DNA from: an uncultured Bacilli bacterium
Lineage (GTDB): Bacteria; Bacillota_I; Bacilli_A; RF39; UBA660
Reading direction: 5' to 3'
Length of the DNA stretch: 25,389 bases
NCBI GenBank assembly: GCA_947630585.1
Contig: CANRIE010000082.1
Span: 1-25,389 of the forward strand
Position numbers and translations under genes: made by a program. Below the pieces are notes generated by a model. That model was not told the DNA's origin, searched no databases, and worked only from the letters and a program-made list of their open reading frames with translations. Each line of letters begins with the position of its first letter. The stretch's first letter is position 1. Of the stretch, positions 13,947 to 21,573 are shown piece by piece.

Positions 13947-13975
13947 TTTACTTTTTAATAATTATTAGGTATAAT
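13947..13975 (+). promoter_or_regulatory. Promoter of the orphan gene at 13998
   Basis: TTTACT (13947-13952), 17 bases, TATAAT (13970-13975), with the ribosome binding site GGAAGTGAT beginning ten bases later. Confidence 0.6.
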
Positions 13976-13997
13976 CTAACTCTTGGAAGTGATAAAA

Positions 13998-14549
13998 ATG
14001 AAATTAATAATTAATTATGATTTAACTAATAAGTTAAAAGATATAAATGAACCTTATGGAATAAGAAAAATAGTAAGAAACAGTAAACCAGAAATATTAT
14101 TTTATATACTATCATCTCTTCCATTTGATATATTAATTGCTCATGAATCTTTGAAAACTGCAGAAGTTATGGCTTTATTTCAAGTTTTAACTTATTTTAC
14201 TATTGAATTTTCAGATTATATTGATTCAGGTGATCATTATAAAAAATTAGCCATTAAAGATTTAAGAAATTTAGTCTCTTTATTAAGAGATAATTATATA
14301 AAAACTGATTTAGAGTTATTAAAAAAATCTGAAGTATATAGTAAAAATTATCAATTACATCTAAATCAAGAAAAGATAATTGAAGTATTAGAATCTAAAT
14401 ATATTTTAATTCCTACTTATGACTTTAATGGTTATATAAAAAATACATCTATTTTACAAGAACATATTCTAGGAAGTAATGATTATATTTTATCCCTTGG
14501 AAGTCCAAGTAAGAAATTTAAATTAGTTTATGCGAGAAATTTTAATTGA
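13998..14549 (+). CDS. Hypothetical protein, 183 residues
   Basis: I do not recognise this protein. It has no signal peptide or membrane helix and is rich in Lys, Leu and Ile. A mixed alpha/beta pattern is likely: a beta start (KLIINYDL), a helical middle (SLKTAEVMALFQVLTYF), a charged helix and a beta-rich end. No Cys is present and no catalytic motif is evident. TTG 13983 and GTG 13989 are in frame but fall before or inside GGAAGTGAT, so ATG 13998 is the best start. It has its own promoter, ends in TGA, and is followed by a second promoter that overlaps its stop codon. Codon use resembles its neighbours. Confidence 0.75.
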   Translation: MKLIINYDLTNKLKDINEPYGIRKIVRNSKPEILFYILSSLPFDILIAHESLKTAEVMALFQVLTYFTIEFSDYIDSGDHYKKLAIKDLRNLVSLLRDNYIKTDLELLKKSEVYSKNYQLHLNQEKIIEVLESKYILIPTYDFNGYIKNTSILQEHILGSNDYILSLGSPSKKFKLVYARNFN

Positions 14550-14574
14550 CAAATTATGGAAAAAAGGGTAGACT
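14546..14574 (+). promoter_or_regulatory. Promoter of the small membrane protein gene
   Basis: TTGACA (14546-14551, overlapping the TGA stop of the previous gene), 17 bases, TAGACT (14569-14574). The -35 is perfect and the -10 matches 4 of 6; AGGAGG follows at 14592-14597. Confidence 0.5.
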
Positions 14575-14602
14575 ATTATGGTTGTTTAAGCAGGAGGGAG
14601 TT

Positions 14603-14749
14603 ATGGTTCATAATTTTAAATATAAAATGTTTATAATGATTATAATATTTTTATTTTCAATTCTTGTAACATCATTTAGGTTAATAATTCCTGAGAATGA
14701 AGAAGTTTATAATGTTACTAAAGAAGATTATAAAAATATATTTAAATAA
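14603..14749 (+). CDS. Small single-pass membrane protein, 48 residues
   Basis: The frame is open from 14546, but a strong AGGAGGGAG at 14592-14600 directly precedes ATG 14603, which makes a 48-residue product more likely. It has a basic N-terminus, one hydrophobic helix (about 9-28: MFIMIIIFLFSILVTSFRL) and an acidic tail ending YNVTKEDYKNIFK. It resembles small membrane regulators or type I toxins in size only. No partner or antisense RNA is evident. Function unknown. Confidence 0.55.
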   Translation: MVHNFKYKMFIMIIIFLFSILVTSFRLIIPENEEVYNVTKEDYKNIFK

Positions 14750-14759
14750 ATTAGTAATT

Positions 14760-14780
14760 ATTTACATTAATAATGTAAAT
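14760..14780. repeat. Perfect 10-base inverted repeat upstream of the G9 mini-gene
   Basis: ATTTACATTA and TAATGTAAAT are exact reverse complements around one A. It lies 25 bases before the -35 box at 14806 and lacks a T-tract, so a protein-binding operator is as likely as a terminator of the preceding gene. Confidence 0.5.
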
Positions 14781-14805
14781 TAAGATAAATTAATTAAAAT
14801 ATATC

Positions 14806-14834
14806 TTGATATTCAAGAAAATTTATTGTATTAT
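14806..14834 (+). promoter_or_regulatory. Promoter of the G9 mini-gene
   Basis: TTGATA (14806-14811), 17 bases, TATTAT (14829-14834), followed by AAAGGAG at 14845-14851. Confidence 0.6.
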
Positions 14835-14859
14835 CTAATTATAGAAAGGAGTCCTTACT

Positions 14860-14994
14860 ATGTTAGATAAAAATAATTTTGTATTAAAAATGTATGTTAA
14901 CAATTTGATAACAATGGGGGGGGGCGTACTAAAATTATCACAAGATAATTTTTCTAAAAATATCGCCAATGTACGGCATAGAAATGTAGTATAG
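14860..14994 (+). CDS. 44-residue peptide gene containing a run of nine G
   Basis: A complete small unit: promoter (14806-14834), AAAGGAG eight bases before ATG 14860, 44 codons, and a stop inside the loop of a terminator hairpin. The peptide begins MLDKNNFVLKMYVNN, contains MGGGVLKLSQ from the G-tract, and ends VRHRNVV. It is basic, has no clear signal or membrane helix, and matches no family I know. Losing one G would end translation at 14930-14932 and gaining one would end it at 14946-14948, so only the present tract length gives the full product. It may be a phase-variable peptide, a leader peptide, or the relic of a longer gene. That it is expressed is inference from the signals around it. 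Confidence 0.5.
   Translation: MLDKNNFVLKMYVNNLITMGGGVLKLSQDNFSKNIANVRHRNVV
14916..14924 (+). repeat. G9 homopolymer tract inside a coding sequence
   Basis: Nine consecutive G, a striking run in so A+T-rich a sequence, located within codons 19-22 of the 44-codon ORF. Such tracts slip during replication and act as contingency switches in other bacteria. Confidence 0.9.
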
Positions 14995-15024
14995 TAATAC
15001 TATATTCTTTATGTCGTATTTTTT
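14972..15024 (+). terminator. Terminator of the G9 mini-gene
   Basis: An imperfect stem of about 20 bp (TACGGCATA... at 14972-14991 against ...TTATGTCGTA at 14998-15018, with G-U pairs and one bulge) is followed by six T (15019-15024). The ORF stop TAG (14992-14994) is in the loop, so a ribosome finishing the ORF would cover the left arm. Confidence 0.75.
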
Positions 15025-15040
15025 AATTTGAAAAAAGGGA

Positions 15041-15069
15041 TTGAAAAGGTCAAAGAATTATATTATAAT
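15041..15069 (+). promoter_or_regulatory. Promoter of the surface protein gene
   Basis: TTGAAA (15041-15046), 17 bases, TATAAT (15064-15069). It lies downstream of the mini-gene terminator, so the surface protein can be transcribed independently. AAAGGAG (15097-15103) precedes ATG 15114. Confidence 0.7.
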
Positions 15070-15113
15070 TTAATTAGTATAGAAGGACGTGGATTTAAAG
15101 GAGTTGATTAATC

Positions 15114-17075
15114 ATGAATAATTATAAAAAAAGTTTAATGATTGGAATAATAGCAATAGTTACATTAGTTTTAGTATTTGGAGGCAGTTTTGCACTTATA
15201 AATTATTCTAAGACAATTAACAATCAAAGCGTAGTTGCTGGAGATATTTATATGAAATATACAAATGGCAAAGAAATAGTTTTAAATAGTTTAACACCAA
15301 GAGATACTTATGATGAGAATAGTTACTTTGAATTTACAATTGAAGGCAACAATGATTCTAAAAAAGATATTTGGTATGATGTAGTTTTATCATATGGTGA
15401 TAAAGTAAATGGTAGAACTGAAAGAATACGAGATGATTTATTAAGGTTTAGATTAGTAGAAATAATAAATGATGAAGAAAAAGTAGTTGTTGATAATCAA
15501 AGTTATAATGATTTAAATGAAAGAAGAATCTATGTTAATACAATTAAAGCTAATACAACTGAAAAAGTTGATATAACTTATAGATTATATATGTGGGTTG
15601 CAAGTGGTACAATACTAGTTGGAAATACAGAAGATGCAGTTTATGATATAGATACTTGGAATAATCAAGTATATGCAAGTATTAATGTAACCGTAAATGG
15701 AGATTTTAATGAAAAAGAAGTACCAATTGCAGCCGATAAAGTAAAAAATCAATTAAATGATAATAATTCAGTTGTTGATGATAAAGGAATAATATATTTA
15801 TCGGGAACCAATGAGGATATAAATTTCAATTATGTCTGGTATTCCGGAAAATTATGGAGAATAACTCAAATAAATCCAGATGGAACCATGAAAATGATAA
15901 CAGAAGATGCAATGACAGGAATTTATTTTGGAGAAACTGTTGATTTTGAAAACTCTTGGGCATATGATTGGCTAAATGAAGATTTCCTTGATACATTATA
16001 TAATTATCAAGATATAATTGTTACTGATGCCAAATGGGAATTGACAGCTTCATATGGCGCTCCTTATCATCCAGAACCCTATAAAATAGTTGAAACTGCT
16101 GTTGGATTATTAAATACTTATGAATATTATCGAAGTTTGGAAAAAGTAAATGTAGAAAAATTCCAAAAAGTCTATTTAAATAATGGATATCAATGGTGGT
16201 TATCATCAGCTTGTGACGATACTCTTGAATCTACTGCTATATATGCTGTTGGTCCGTATGATAATGATGATGGTCTTTGGGGAGGGGAGCCCTATTTGTC
16301 TGCTTGGGGTGTTAGGCCAGCTGTTGTTTTAAAATCTGATATTATGCTCGAACATTCAGGAACAAAAAATGATCCATTTATTATTGTAAATGATAAAAAA
16401 AGTGGAAAAGTTAATGAAAAATTAAATAATAGATTAAGTGGCGAATATGTCAAAGTTGATAATAAAATTTATAGAATAGTAGGAATAGAAAATGGAACAG
16501 TCAAATTAACAAGTGTTGACTATGTAAGAGGTGCGGATAATAATGTTCTTAATAAAGTTTATAATAATCCAGAGAAGGCTATTCGTGATTACATTGATGC
16601 AGCCAATTCTAATGACCCTGACTATTGGGCTTACTATTTAAATAATAATTGGTTAACTGATAATTTAAAAAAATATTTAGTAGAAGGAACTTATTACTTA
16701 GGTTTAATTCAAGGAACAACAACTAGTATGAGGAGTTATAAAAATACTATATGCCAAGAAATTGAAACTAATGAAACTACTAAAAATTGTCTTAAAACTG
16801 AAAAAATTTGGAATGGATATGTAGGCATACCAAGAATTGGTGAAATGTTTGCATATCCAATTGATGGAAATATCCAAAATACTCCAAATATGTTTTTAAT
16901 AACACCTTATAGTAATGATGACTATTATATAGCAGCATATGTGAATGGTAATATAGATGTTTTACTTTATAGAACTGCTGCTACAGTAAGGCCATCCATT
17001 AATCTAAAATCTAGTGTCAAGATAACAGGTGGAGATGGGATGAGCCCAGATACTGCTTACGAAATAGGATTATAA
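15114..17075 (+). CDS. Secreted surface protein: camelysin/TasA-like N-terminus plus two C-type-lectin-like modules
   Basis: A 653-residue exported protein. Residues 1-32 are a basic start and hydrophobic helix (signal or anchor: MIGIIAIVTLVLVFGGSFAL). Residues about 33-205 resemble the TasA/camelysin-type beta-sandwich, whose members are exported surface or fibre proteins. Two further modules follow. The first (about 235-410) has YSGKLWRITQINPDG, WWLSSA near 361 and WGVRPAVVLKSD near 398; the second (about 435-645) has VDNKIYRIVGIENGT, FLITPYSNDDYY and TVRPSINLKSS. The order K-x-W/Y-R-I, a W/F-L-rich core and V-R-P-x-(V/I)-x-L-K-S is that of C-type-lectin/formylglycine-enzyme-like domains (DUF6273-type) common in gut Bacillota. 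These act as binding folds; the ligand is unknown. It has its own promoter and terminator. No reverse transcriptase or template repeat of a diversity-generating retroelement is present. Confidence 0.72.
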   Translation: MNNYKKSLMIGIIAIVTLVLVFGGSFALINYSKTINNQSVVAGDIYMKYTNGKEIVLNSLTPRDTYDENSYFEFTIEGNNDSKKDIWYDVVLSYGDKVNGRTERIRDDLLRFRLVEIINDEEKVVVDNQSYNDLNERRIYVNTIKANTTEKVDITYRLYMWVASGTILVGNTEDAVYDIDTWNNQVYASINVTVNGDFNEKEVPIAADKVKNQLNDNNSVVDDKGIIYLSGTNEDINFNYVWYSGKLWRITQINPDGTMKMITEDAMTGIYFGETVDFENSWAYDWLNEDFLDTLYNYQDIIVTDAKWELTASYGAPYHPEPYKIVETAVGLLNTYEYYRSLEKVNVEKFQKVYLNNGYQWWLSSACDDTLESTAIYAVGPYDNDDGLWGGEPYLSAWGVRPAVVLKSDIMLEHSGTKNDPFIIVNDKKSGKVNEKLNNRLSGEYVKVDNKIYRIVGIENGTVKLTSVDYVRGADNNVLNKVYNNPEKAIRDYIDAANSNDPDYWAYYLNNNWLTDNLKKYLVEGTYYLGLIQGTTTSMRSYKNTICQEIETNETTKNCLKTEKIWNGYVGIPRIGEMFAYPIDGNIQNTPNMFLITPYSNDDYYIAAYVNGNIDVLLYRTAATVRPSINLKSSVKITGGDGMSPDTAYEIGL

Positions 17076-17082
17076 TAGAAAT

Positions 17083-17108
17083 AAATCTAGTAATTTACTA
17101 GATTTTTT
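17083..17108 (+). terminator. Terminator of the surface protein gene
   Basis: AAATCTAG (17083-17090) and CTAGATTT (17098-17105) pair around a 7-base loop, with T's through 17108, eight bases after the stop codon. Confidence 0.8.
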
Positions 17109-17134
17109 GTCAATTAATGTTAAGTTTTGATAAT
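17107..17134 (+). promoter_or_regulatory. Candidate promoter of the rlmN-stp-prkC-rsgA-rpe operon
   Basis: TTGTCA (17107-17112), 16 bases, GATAAT (17129-17134). The -35 begins in the T-tract of the preceding terminator. GGGAG at 17175-17179 is the first ribosome binding site after it. Confidence 0.45.
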
Positions 17135-17188
17135 TTATGTAACTATTTAGGATTGCATGTGATAGAATTATATTGGGAGTTTATGATT

Positions 17189-18208
17189 ATGAATATATAT
17201 GATATGACTTATAATGATTTAATTATGTACTTTAAAAATATTAATTTAAAACCATATCGGGCTAAACAATTATATGATTGGTTATATGTTAAAAGAATTA
17301 AAAGTTTTAGGGAAATTACTAATATTAAAAAAGAAATAATAGAAAAATTAGAGATAGATTTTTATTTTGATAATATTAGTATTGTTAAAAAAGAAAGTGA
17401 TGTATTAGTAAATAAATACTTATTAAAACTAAGTGATGAAAATACTATTGAAGCGGTTTTAATGGAACATGATTATGGAAATAGTTTATGTATTTCATCT
17501 GAAGTTGGATGTAATATGGGATGTAAGTTCTGTGAAAGTGGAAGAATTAAAAAAATAAGAGATGTTACAGCAGGTGAGATGATTGAAGAAATATTAGCAA
17601 TTGAAAATGATTTAAAAATTAGAATTAGTCATATTGTTATAATGGGGATAGGAGAACCATTTGATAATTATAAAAATATCTGTAATTTTATTGAAATCGT
17701 TAATAATAGTAATGGAATTAATATTGGAAGCAGGCATATAACGATATCAACATGTGGAATTGTTCCAAAAATATATGAATTTAGTGATTTTCCTTATCAA
17801 GTTAATTTAGCAATTAGTTTACATGCTCCAAATGATAATTTAAGAAATACTTTAATGCCAATTAATAAAGTTTATAACTTAAAAAAGTTAATGGATGCAA
17901 TAGACTATTATATATCTAAAACTAATAGAAGAGTAACATTTGAATATATCATGTTAGATAAAATAAATGATACTCATGAATGTGCAATAGAACTTAGTAA
18001 ATTATTAAAAGGAAAAAATTGCTATGTTAACTTAATTCCTTATAATGAAACAAATAATTTAGGATATAAAAGAAGTAGTAAAGAAAATATTTTAAAGTTT
18101 TATGATACTTTAAAGAAAAATAATATTGCTGTTACAATAAGACGGGAGTTTGGAGGCAAGATTAGTGCTGCTTGTGGACAACTTAAAACGATGAAGGAGG
18201 ATGCATGA
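17189..18208 (+). CDS. rlmN: Dual-specificity 23S rRNA A2503/tRNA A37 C2-methyltransferase
   Basis: Radical-SAM enzyme that methylates A2503 of 23S rRNA and, in characterised members, A37 of some tRNAs. The 339-residue product begins MNIYDMTYNDL and KPYRAKQLYDWLY, typical of RlmN. LCISSEVGCNMGCKFC supplies C101 (resolving Cys position) and the iron-sulfur ligands C108, C112 and C115. RREFGGKISAACGQL near the end supplies C329, the Cys that carries the methyl group. After the cluster the sequence is ESGRIKKIRDVTAGEM rather than the usual S/ATxxxGxxRNLtxxEI. The frame is open from 17117, but family alignment and GGGAG nine bases upstream favour ATG 17189; ATG 17183 is an alternative. The ATGA overlap with stp indicates coupling. 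RlmN is preferred over Cfr because of the operon context. Confidence 0.92.
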   Translation: MNIYDMTYNDLIMYFKNINLKPYRAKQLYDWLYVKRIKSFREITNIKKEIIEKLEIDFYFDNISIVKKESDVLVNKYLLKLSDENTIEAVLMEHDYGNSLCISSEVGCNMGCKFCESGRIKKIRDVTAGEMIEEILAIENDLKIRISHIVIMGIGEPFDNYKNICNFIEIVNNSNGINIGSRHITISTCGIVPKIYEFSDFPYQVNLAISLHAPNDNLRNTLMPINKVYNLKKLMDAIDYYISKTNRRVTFEYIMLDKINDTHECAIELSKLLKGKNCYVNLIPYNETNNLGYKRSSKENILKFYDTLKKNNIAVTIRREFGGKISAACGQLKTMKEDA

Positions 18209-18963
18209 AAAGTTTTTATTTAACTGATACAGGGAAAGTTCGTGATCATAATGAAGATAGTGTCATTATTCTAAAAAATAGTGAAGATGAATATATATTA
18301 GCAGTGGCTGATGGAATGGGAGGACATCGAGCAGGGGAAGTTGCATCAACAATTGCCATCTCGTATTTAAGTAAACAATTTGGAGAGAATTTTCATAATT
18401 TAAATAAAAATGAAGCAATTTTATGGATAAATGATATTGTAACAGAGATTAATACTCAAATATTTAAATATGAAGAAACTCACCCCGAAAGTGTTGGGAT
18501 GGGAACAACTCTAGTTTTAGCTTTATATACTAAAGATTACTTATTATTTGGAAATATTGGGGATTCAAGTGGGTTTGTTATGAAAGGTGGTAAGCTTCAC
18601 AAAGTAACAGTTGACCATTCTCTAGTAAATTTATTAGTTGAAGCGGGAGAAATCACCGAAGAACAAGCAAAAGACCACCCAAGAAAAAATGTTTTAATGC
18701 GAGCACTTGGTGCAAGTTTAGAAATTGAAGCCGATATTTTTGATGTTACTCTAAAAGATGAAATAAATGGCATACTTTTAACAAGTGATGGCTTGACTAA
18801 TATGCTAGATTTTAGTAAAATAGAAAGTGTAATGAATAATAAAGAAGAGCCAAGTTTAAAAATTACAAGTTTAGTCAAAATGGCAAATGATGCTGGTGGG
18901 ACGGATAATATTTCCGTTGCTTATTTAGAAAAAGAAGAAGAAGGTGGAAGAATTGATAACTAA
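18205..18963 (+). CDS. stp: PP2C-type Ser/Thr protein phosphatase
   Basis: Metal-dependent phosphatase that reverses phosphorylation by the PrkC-type kinase encoded next to it (PrpC/Stp in other Firmicutes). The 252-residue cytoplasmic protein has the full PP2C motif series: TDTGKVRDHNEDS at 7-19, AVADGMGGHRAGEVAS near 33-48, GMGTTLV near 97, GNIGDSSGF near 116, LLTSDGLTNML near 191, and GGTDNISVAYL near 231. The Asp residues in ADGMGG, SDGL and GTDN are the metal ligands. Its ATG overlaps the rlmN stop (ATGA), and its last codons overlap the kinase start. Confidence 0.96.
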   Translation: MKSFYLTDTGKVRDHNEDSVIILKNSEDEYILAVADGMGGHRAGEVASTIAISYLSKQFGENFHNLNKNEAILWINDIVTEINTQIFKYEETHPESVGMGTTLVLALYTKDYLLFGNIGDSSGFVMKGGKLHKVTVDHSLVNLLVEAGEITEEQAKDHPRKNVLMRALGASLEIEADIFDVTLKDEINGILLTSDGLTNMLDFSKIESVMNNKEEPSLKITSLVKMANDAGGTDNISVAYLEKEEEGGRIDN

Positions 18964-20722
18964 AGGTCAAAAAATAAATGACAGGTATGAAATAATTAGA
19001 AGTATTGGCGAAGGAGGCATGGCAAATGTCTATTTAGCACGTGATATTATATTAGATAGAAATGTTGCAATTAAAATACTAAGAGGTGATTTAGCCGGTG
19101 ATGAAAAATTTGTAAGACGCTTTCAAAGAGAAGCCTTATCAGCAAGTTCTTTATCACATCCTAATATCGTTGAAATGTATGATGTAGGAGAAGATGCTGG
19201 AACTTATTACATTGTTATGGAATATGTTGAGGGGATGACTTTAAAACAATTGTTAAAGAAAAAGGGTGCTTTATCTTTATCAGAAGCCATTGATATTATG
19301 TTACAAATTACAGATGGAATTAAAGAAGCTCATGATTCTTATATAATTCATAGGGATTTAAAACCTCAAAATATTTTAATTCAAGAAAATGGAGAGATTA
19401 AAATAACTGATTTTGGAATTGCAATGGCTCTTAATAGTACCCAGTTAACTCAGACTAACTCCGTTATGGGAAGTGTTCACTATTTACCACCAGAACAAGC
19501 AAGTGGCAAAGGGGCAACTATAAAAAGTGATATTTATTCAATGGGAATATTATTTTATGAATTATTAACAGGTCATATCCCTTTTAAAGGTGATAATGCT
19601 GTTGAAATTGCTTTAAAGCATATGAAAAGTGATATTCCAAGTGTAAGAGAAGAAAATGAATCAATTCCTCAAAGTGTTGAAAATATCATTTTAAAAGCAA
19701 CGGCTAAAAATCCTAAAAATAGATATGAAACGGCTCATGATATGCATGAAGATTTATTAACATGCCTTAATGAAGATAGATTAAATGAGAAAAAATATGT
19801 TTTCCCATATCCAGAACATGATGGTGAAGAACCAAAAGCCCCAGTTATCAAAGAAGAAGTTAAAGAAGAAAAACCAATCAGTGAAGATGATAGTCTAATA
19901 GATGATGATGAAACTAAAAATCGTTGGATTTGGATACTCGCTTCAATTTTCATCTTTATTGTCTTAATACTAGTTGCAATATTCATAATTTATCCAAAAG
20001 TAACTGAGGTTCCGGATATAGTTATTCCAAATGTTGCCGGAATGACAGTTCAAAAAGCCGAAGAGACTTTAAGAAATAAAGGATTTGAGGTTGCTGTAAA
20101 AGTCGAACAAGTAAGTGATGAAAAAATTGCCGAAGGGTTAATTGTTAAAACGTCACCTGCAATTGGTTTAAAACGGAAAAAAGGAACCGAAATAACCCTT
20201 TATGAATCAATGGGAGATACGGTTTATACAATTGAAGATTATACAGGTCGTAACTATATTGAGGTTAAAACGATTTTAACAACTCAATATGGATTAAATG
20301 TTACAATTGAAAAGAAAGATATTGATGATGATAAAGAATATAGTGAAGAAGAAATAATTGGCCAAGATGTGAAAGTAGGAACACGGGTTGCCAAGGGAAG
20401 TAAAATAACTTTATATATTCCTAAGATAGTTGATGAATATCCAAACTTTGTTGAAGAAGAATGGACCCTAGAAGAAATTCAAAACTTCTGTGATGAATAT
20501 GGCGTTGTTGTTACTTTTGTTCCAAAACAAACTAATGAATATCCAGAAAATACAATTATAAGTCAAAGTAGAGCTGCTAAAACAACGATTGTAAAAGGCG
20601 CAACTCTAAAGATCGTATATGCTGTTAAGTATGAAGAAAATCCTGATACTAATCAAGATACTAATACTAATGATAACAGCAATAATAATAGTAGTAATAA
20701 TAACAATAATAGTAATAATTAA
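18953..20722 (+). CDS. prkC: Membrane Ser/Thr protein kinase with three PASTA domains
   Basis: Eukaryotic-type kinase that senses muropeptides or lipid II outside and phosphorylates proteins inside. The kinase domain (about 10-270) has the glycine loop GEGGMANVY, VAIK with K41, HRDLKPQN with D135, DFG with D153 and a PPE in place of APE. An acidic linker follows, then one membrane helix (about 325-347) and three PASTA repeats (about 353-418, 420-488, 490-560). The tail is about 25 residues of Asn, Asp, Ser and Thr. PASTA repeats imply a peptidoglycan wall. GTG 18944 gives an in-frame start, but it is inside AAGGTGG; TTG 18953, five bases after it, fits the spacing seen in this genome. The gene overlaps stp by 11 bases. 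Confidence 0.95.
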   Translation: MITKGQKINDRYEIIRSIGEGGMANVYLARDIILDRNVAIKILRGDLAGDEKFVRRFQREALSASSLSHPNIVEMYDVGEDAGTYYIVMEYVEGMTLKQLLKKKGALSLSEAIDIMLQITDGIKEAHDSYIIHRDLKPQNILIQENGEIKITDFGIAMALNSTQLTQTNSVMGSVHYLPPEQASGKGATIKSDIYSMGILFYELLTGHIPFKGDNAVEIALKHMKSDIPSVREENESIPQSVENIILKATAKNPKNRYETAHDMHEDLLTCLNEDRLNEKKYVFPYPEHDGEEPKAPVIKEEVKEEKPISEDDSLIDDDETKNRWIWILASIFIFIVLILVAIFIIYPKVTEVPDIVIPNVAGMTVQKAEETLRNKGFEVAVKVEQVSDEKIAEGLIVKTSPAIGLKRKKGTEITLYESMGDTVYTIEDYTGRNYIEVKTILTTQYGLNVTIEKKDIDDDKEYSEEEIIGQDVKVGTRVAKGSKITLYIPKIVDEYPNFVEEEWTLEEIQNFCDEYGVVVTFVPKQTNEYPENTIISQSRAAKTTIVKGATLKIVYAVKYEENPDTNQDTNTNDNSNNNSSNNNNNSNN

Positions 20723-20729
20723 GGTGACT

Positions 20730-21572
20730 ATGAAAGGACAAGTTGTAAAAGTAATAAGTGAAAAATTCTTTGTAAAAATAAATGATGAAGTAATTGAATG
20801 TAGTCAAAGTGGTAAATTAAAAAACAAAAAAACTTTACCATTAGTTGGGGATTTCGTTAATATTGATAAAGAAAAACATGTTATTAATGAAATCCTTCAA
20901 AGACGCAATATGTTAATTCGACCTAATGTTGCTAATATTACGCAAGCATTTATTGTAACAAGTTTTAAAAATCCTGATTTTAGTACTAATTTATTAGATA
21001 AATTATTAGTACAATTAGAAATCAATAAAATAAAACCCATTATTTGTTTAACCAAACGGGATTTAATAAATAATGATGAATTTTTAAAATATAAAGATAT
21101 TATTAAATATTATGAAGATATTGGTTATATAGTTTTATATAATACAGAAATAGAAAAAATTAAAAAAATTTTAGAAAAGAAGATAACCGTATTTACAGGG
21201 CAAACAGGAGCCGGAAAAAGTACTTTATTAAATAAATTATTTAAAGATTTAAACTTAAAAGTAGGAGAAGTATCCCTAGCTCTTGGAAGAGGCAAACATA
21301 CAACAAGACATATTGAAATAATTGAAAAAGATAATATCAAAGTTTTAGATACTCCTGGGTTTTCAGCTTTATCATTTTTAGAATATAAAAGAGAAGACAT
21401 TAAAAACGCTTTTCTTGAGTTTCAAAAATATCCATGTATTTATAAAGATTGTATGCATGATAAAGAAAGTGAATGTATGATTAAAAAAGCTGTTAATGAA
21501 GGAAAAATACTAAAAAGTCGTTATGAAAATTATTTAAATTTTTTAAGTGAATTCAAAGATAGGAAGTGGTAA
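20730..21572 (+). CDS. rsgA: Small ribosomal subunit biogenesis GTPase RsgA
   Basis: Circularly permuted GTPase that checks maturation of the 30S subunit. The 280-residue product has an N-terminal OB fold, then GTPase motifs in permuted order: TKRD (G4) before GQTGAGKSTLLN (G1), GRGKHTTRH (G2 region) and DTPGFSAL (G3). A C-terminal zinc-binding segment, CIYKDCMHDKESEC, has the three Cys and one His expected. An in-frame ATG exists at 20619 inside prkC, but it would add 37 hydrophobic residues read out of the kinase's Asn-rich tail. AAGGTGA (20721-20727) and the family N-terminus MKGQVVKV fix ATG 20730. Confidence 0.95.
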   Translation: MKGQVVKVISEKFFVKINDEVIECSQSGKLKNKKTLPLVGDFVNIDKEKHVINEILQRRNMLIRPNVANITQAFIVTSFKNPDFSTNLLDKLLVQLEINKIKPIICLTKRDLINNDEFLKYKDIIKYYEDIGYIVLYNTEIEKIKKILEKKITVFTGQTGAGKSTLLNKLFKDLNLKVGEVSLALGRGKHTTRHIEIIEKDNIKVLDTPGFSALSFLEYKREDIKNAFLEFQKYPCIYKDCMHDKESECMIKKAVNEGKILKSRYENYLNFLSEFKDRKW

Positions 21573-21573
21573 T

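Noticed and set aside
14972..15114. The mini-gene terminator as the only control of the surface protein gene
   Set aside because: A good promoter (TTGAAA-17-TATAAT, 15041-15069) lies after the terminator, so the surface gene does not depend on read-through. The attenuator idea is kept only as an added input.
15114..17075. Target gene of a diversity-generating retroelement
   Set aside because: The lectin-like fold would suit, but no reverse transcriptase, template repeat or adenine-biased variable repeat is visible in the window.
20619..20729. Longer rsgA start giving an extra hydrophobic N-terminus
   Set aside because: The added residues are the Asn-rich AAT-repeat tail of prkC read in another frame. 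AAGGTGA and the family N-terminus place the start at 20730.
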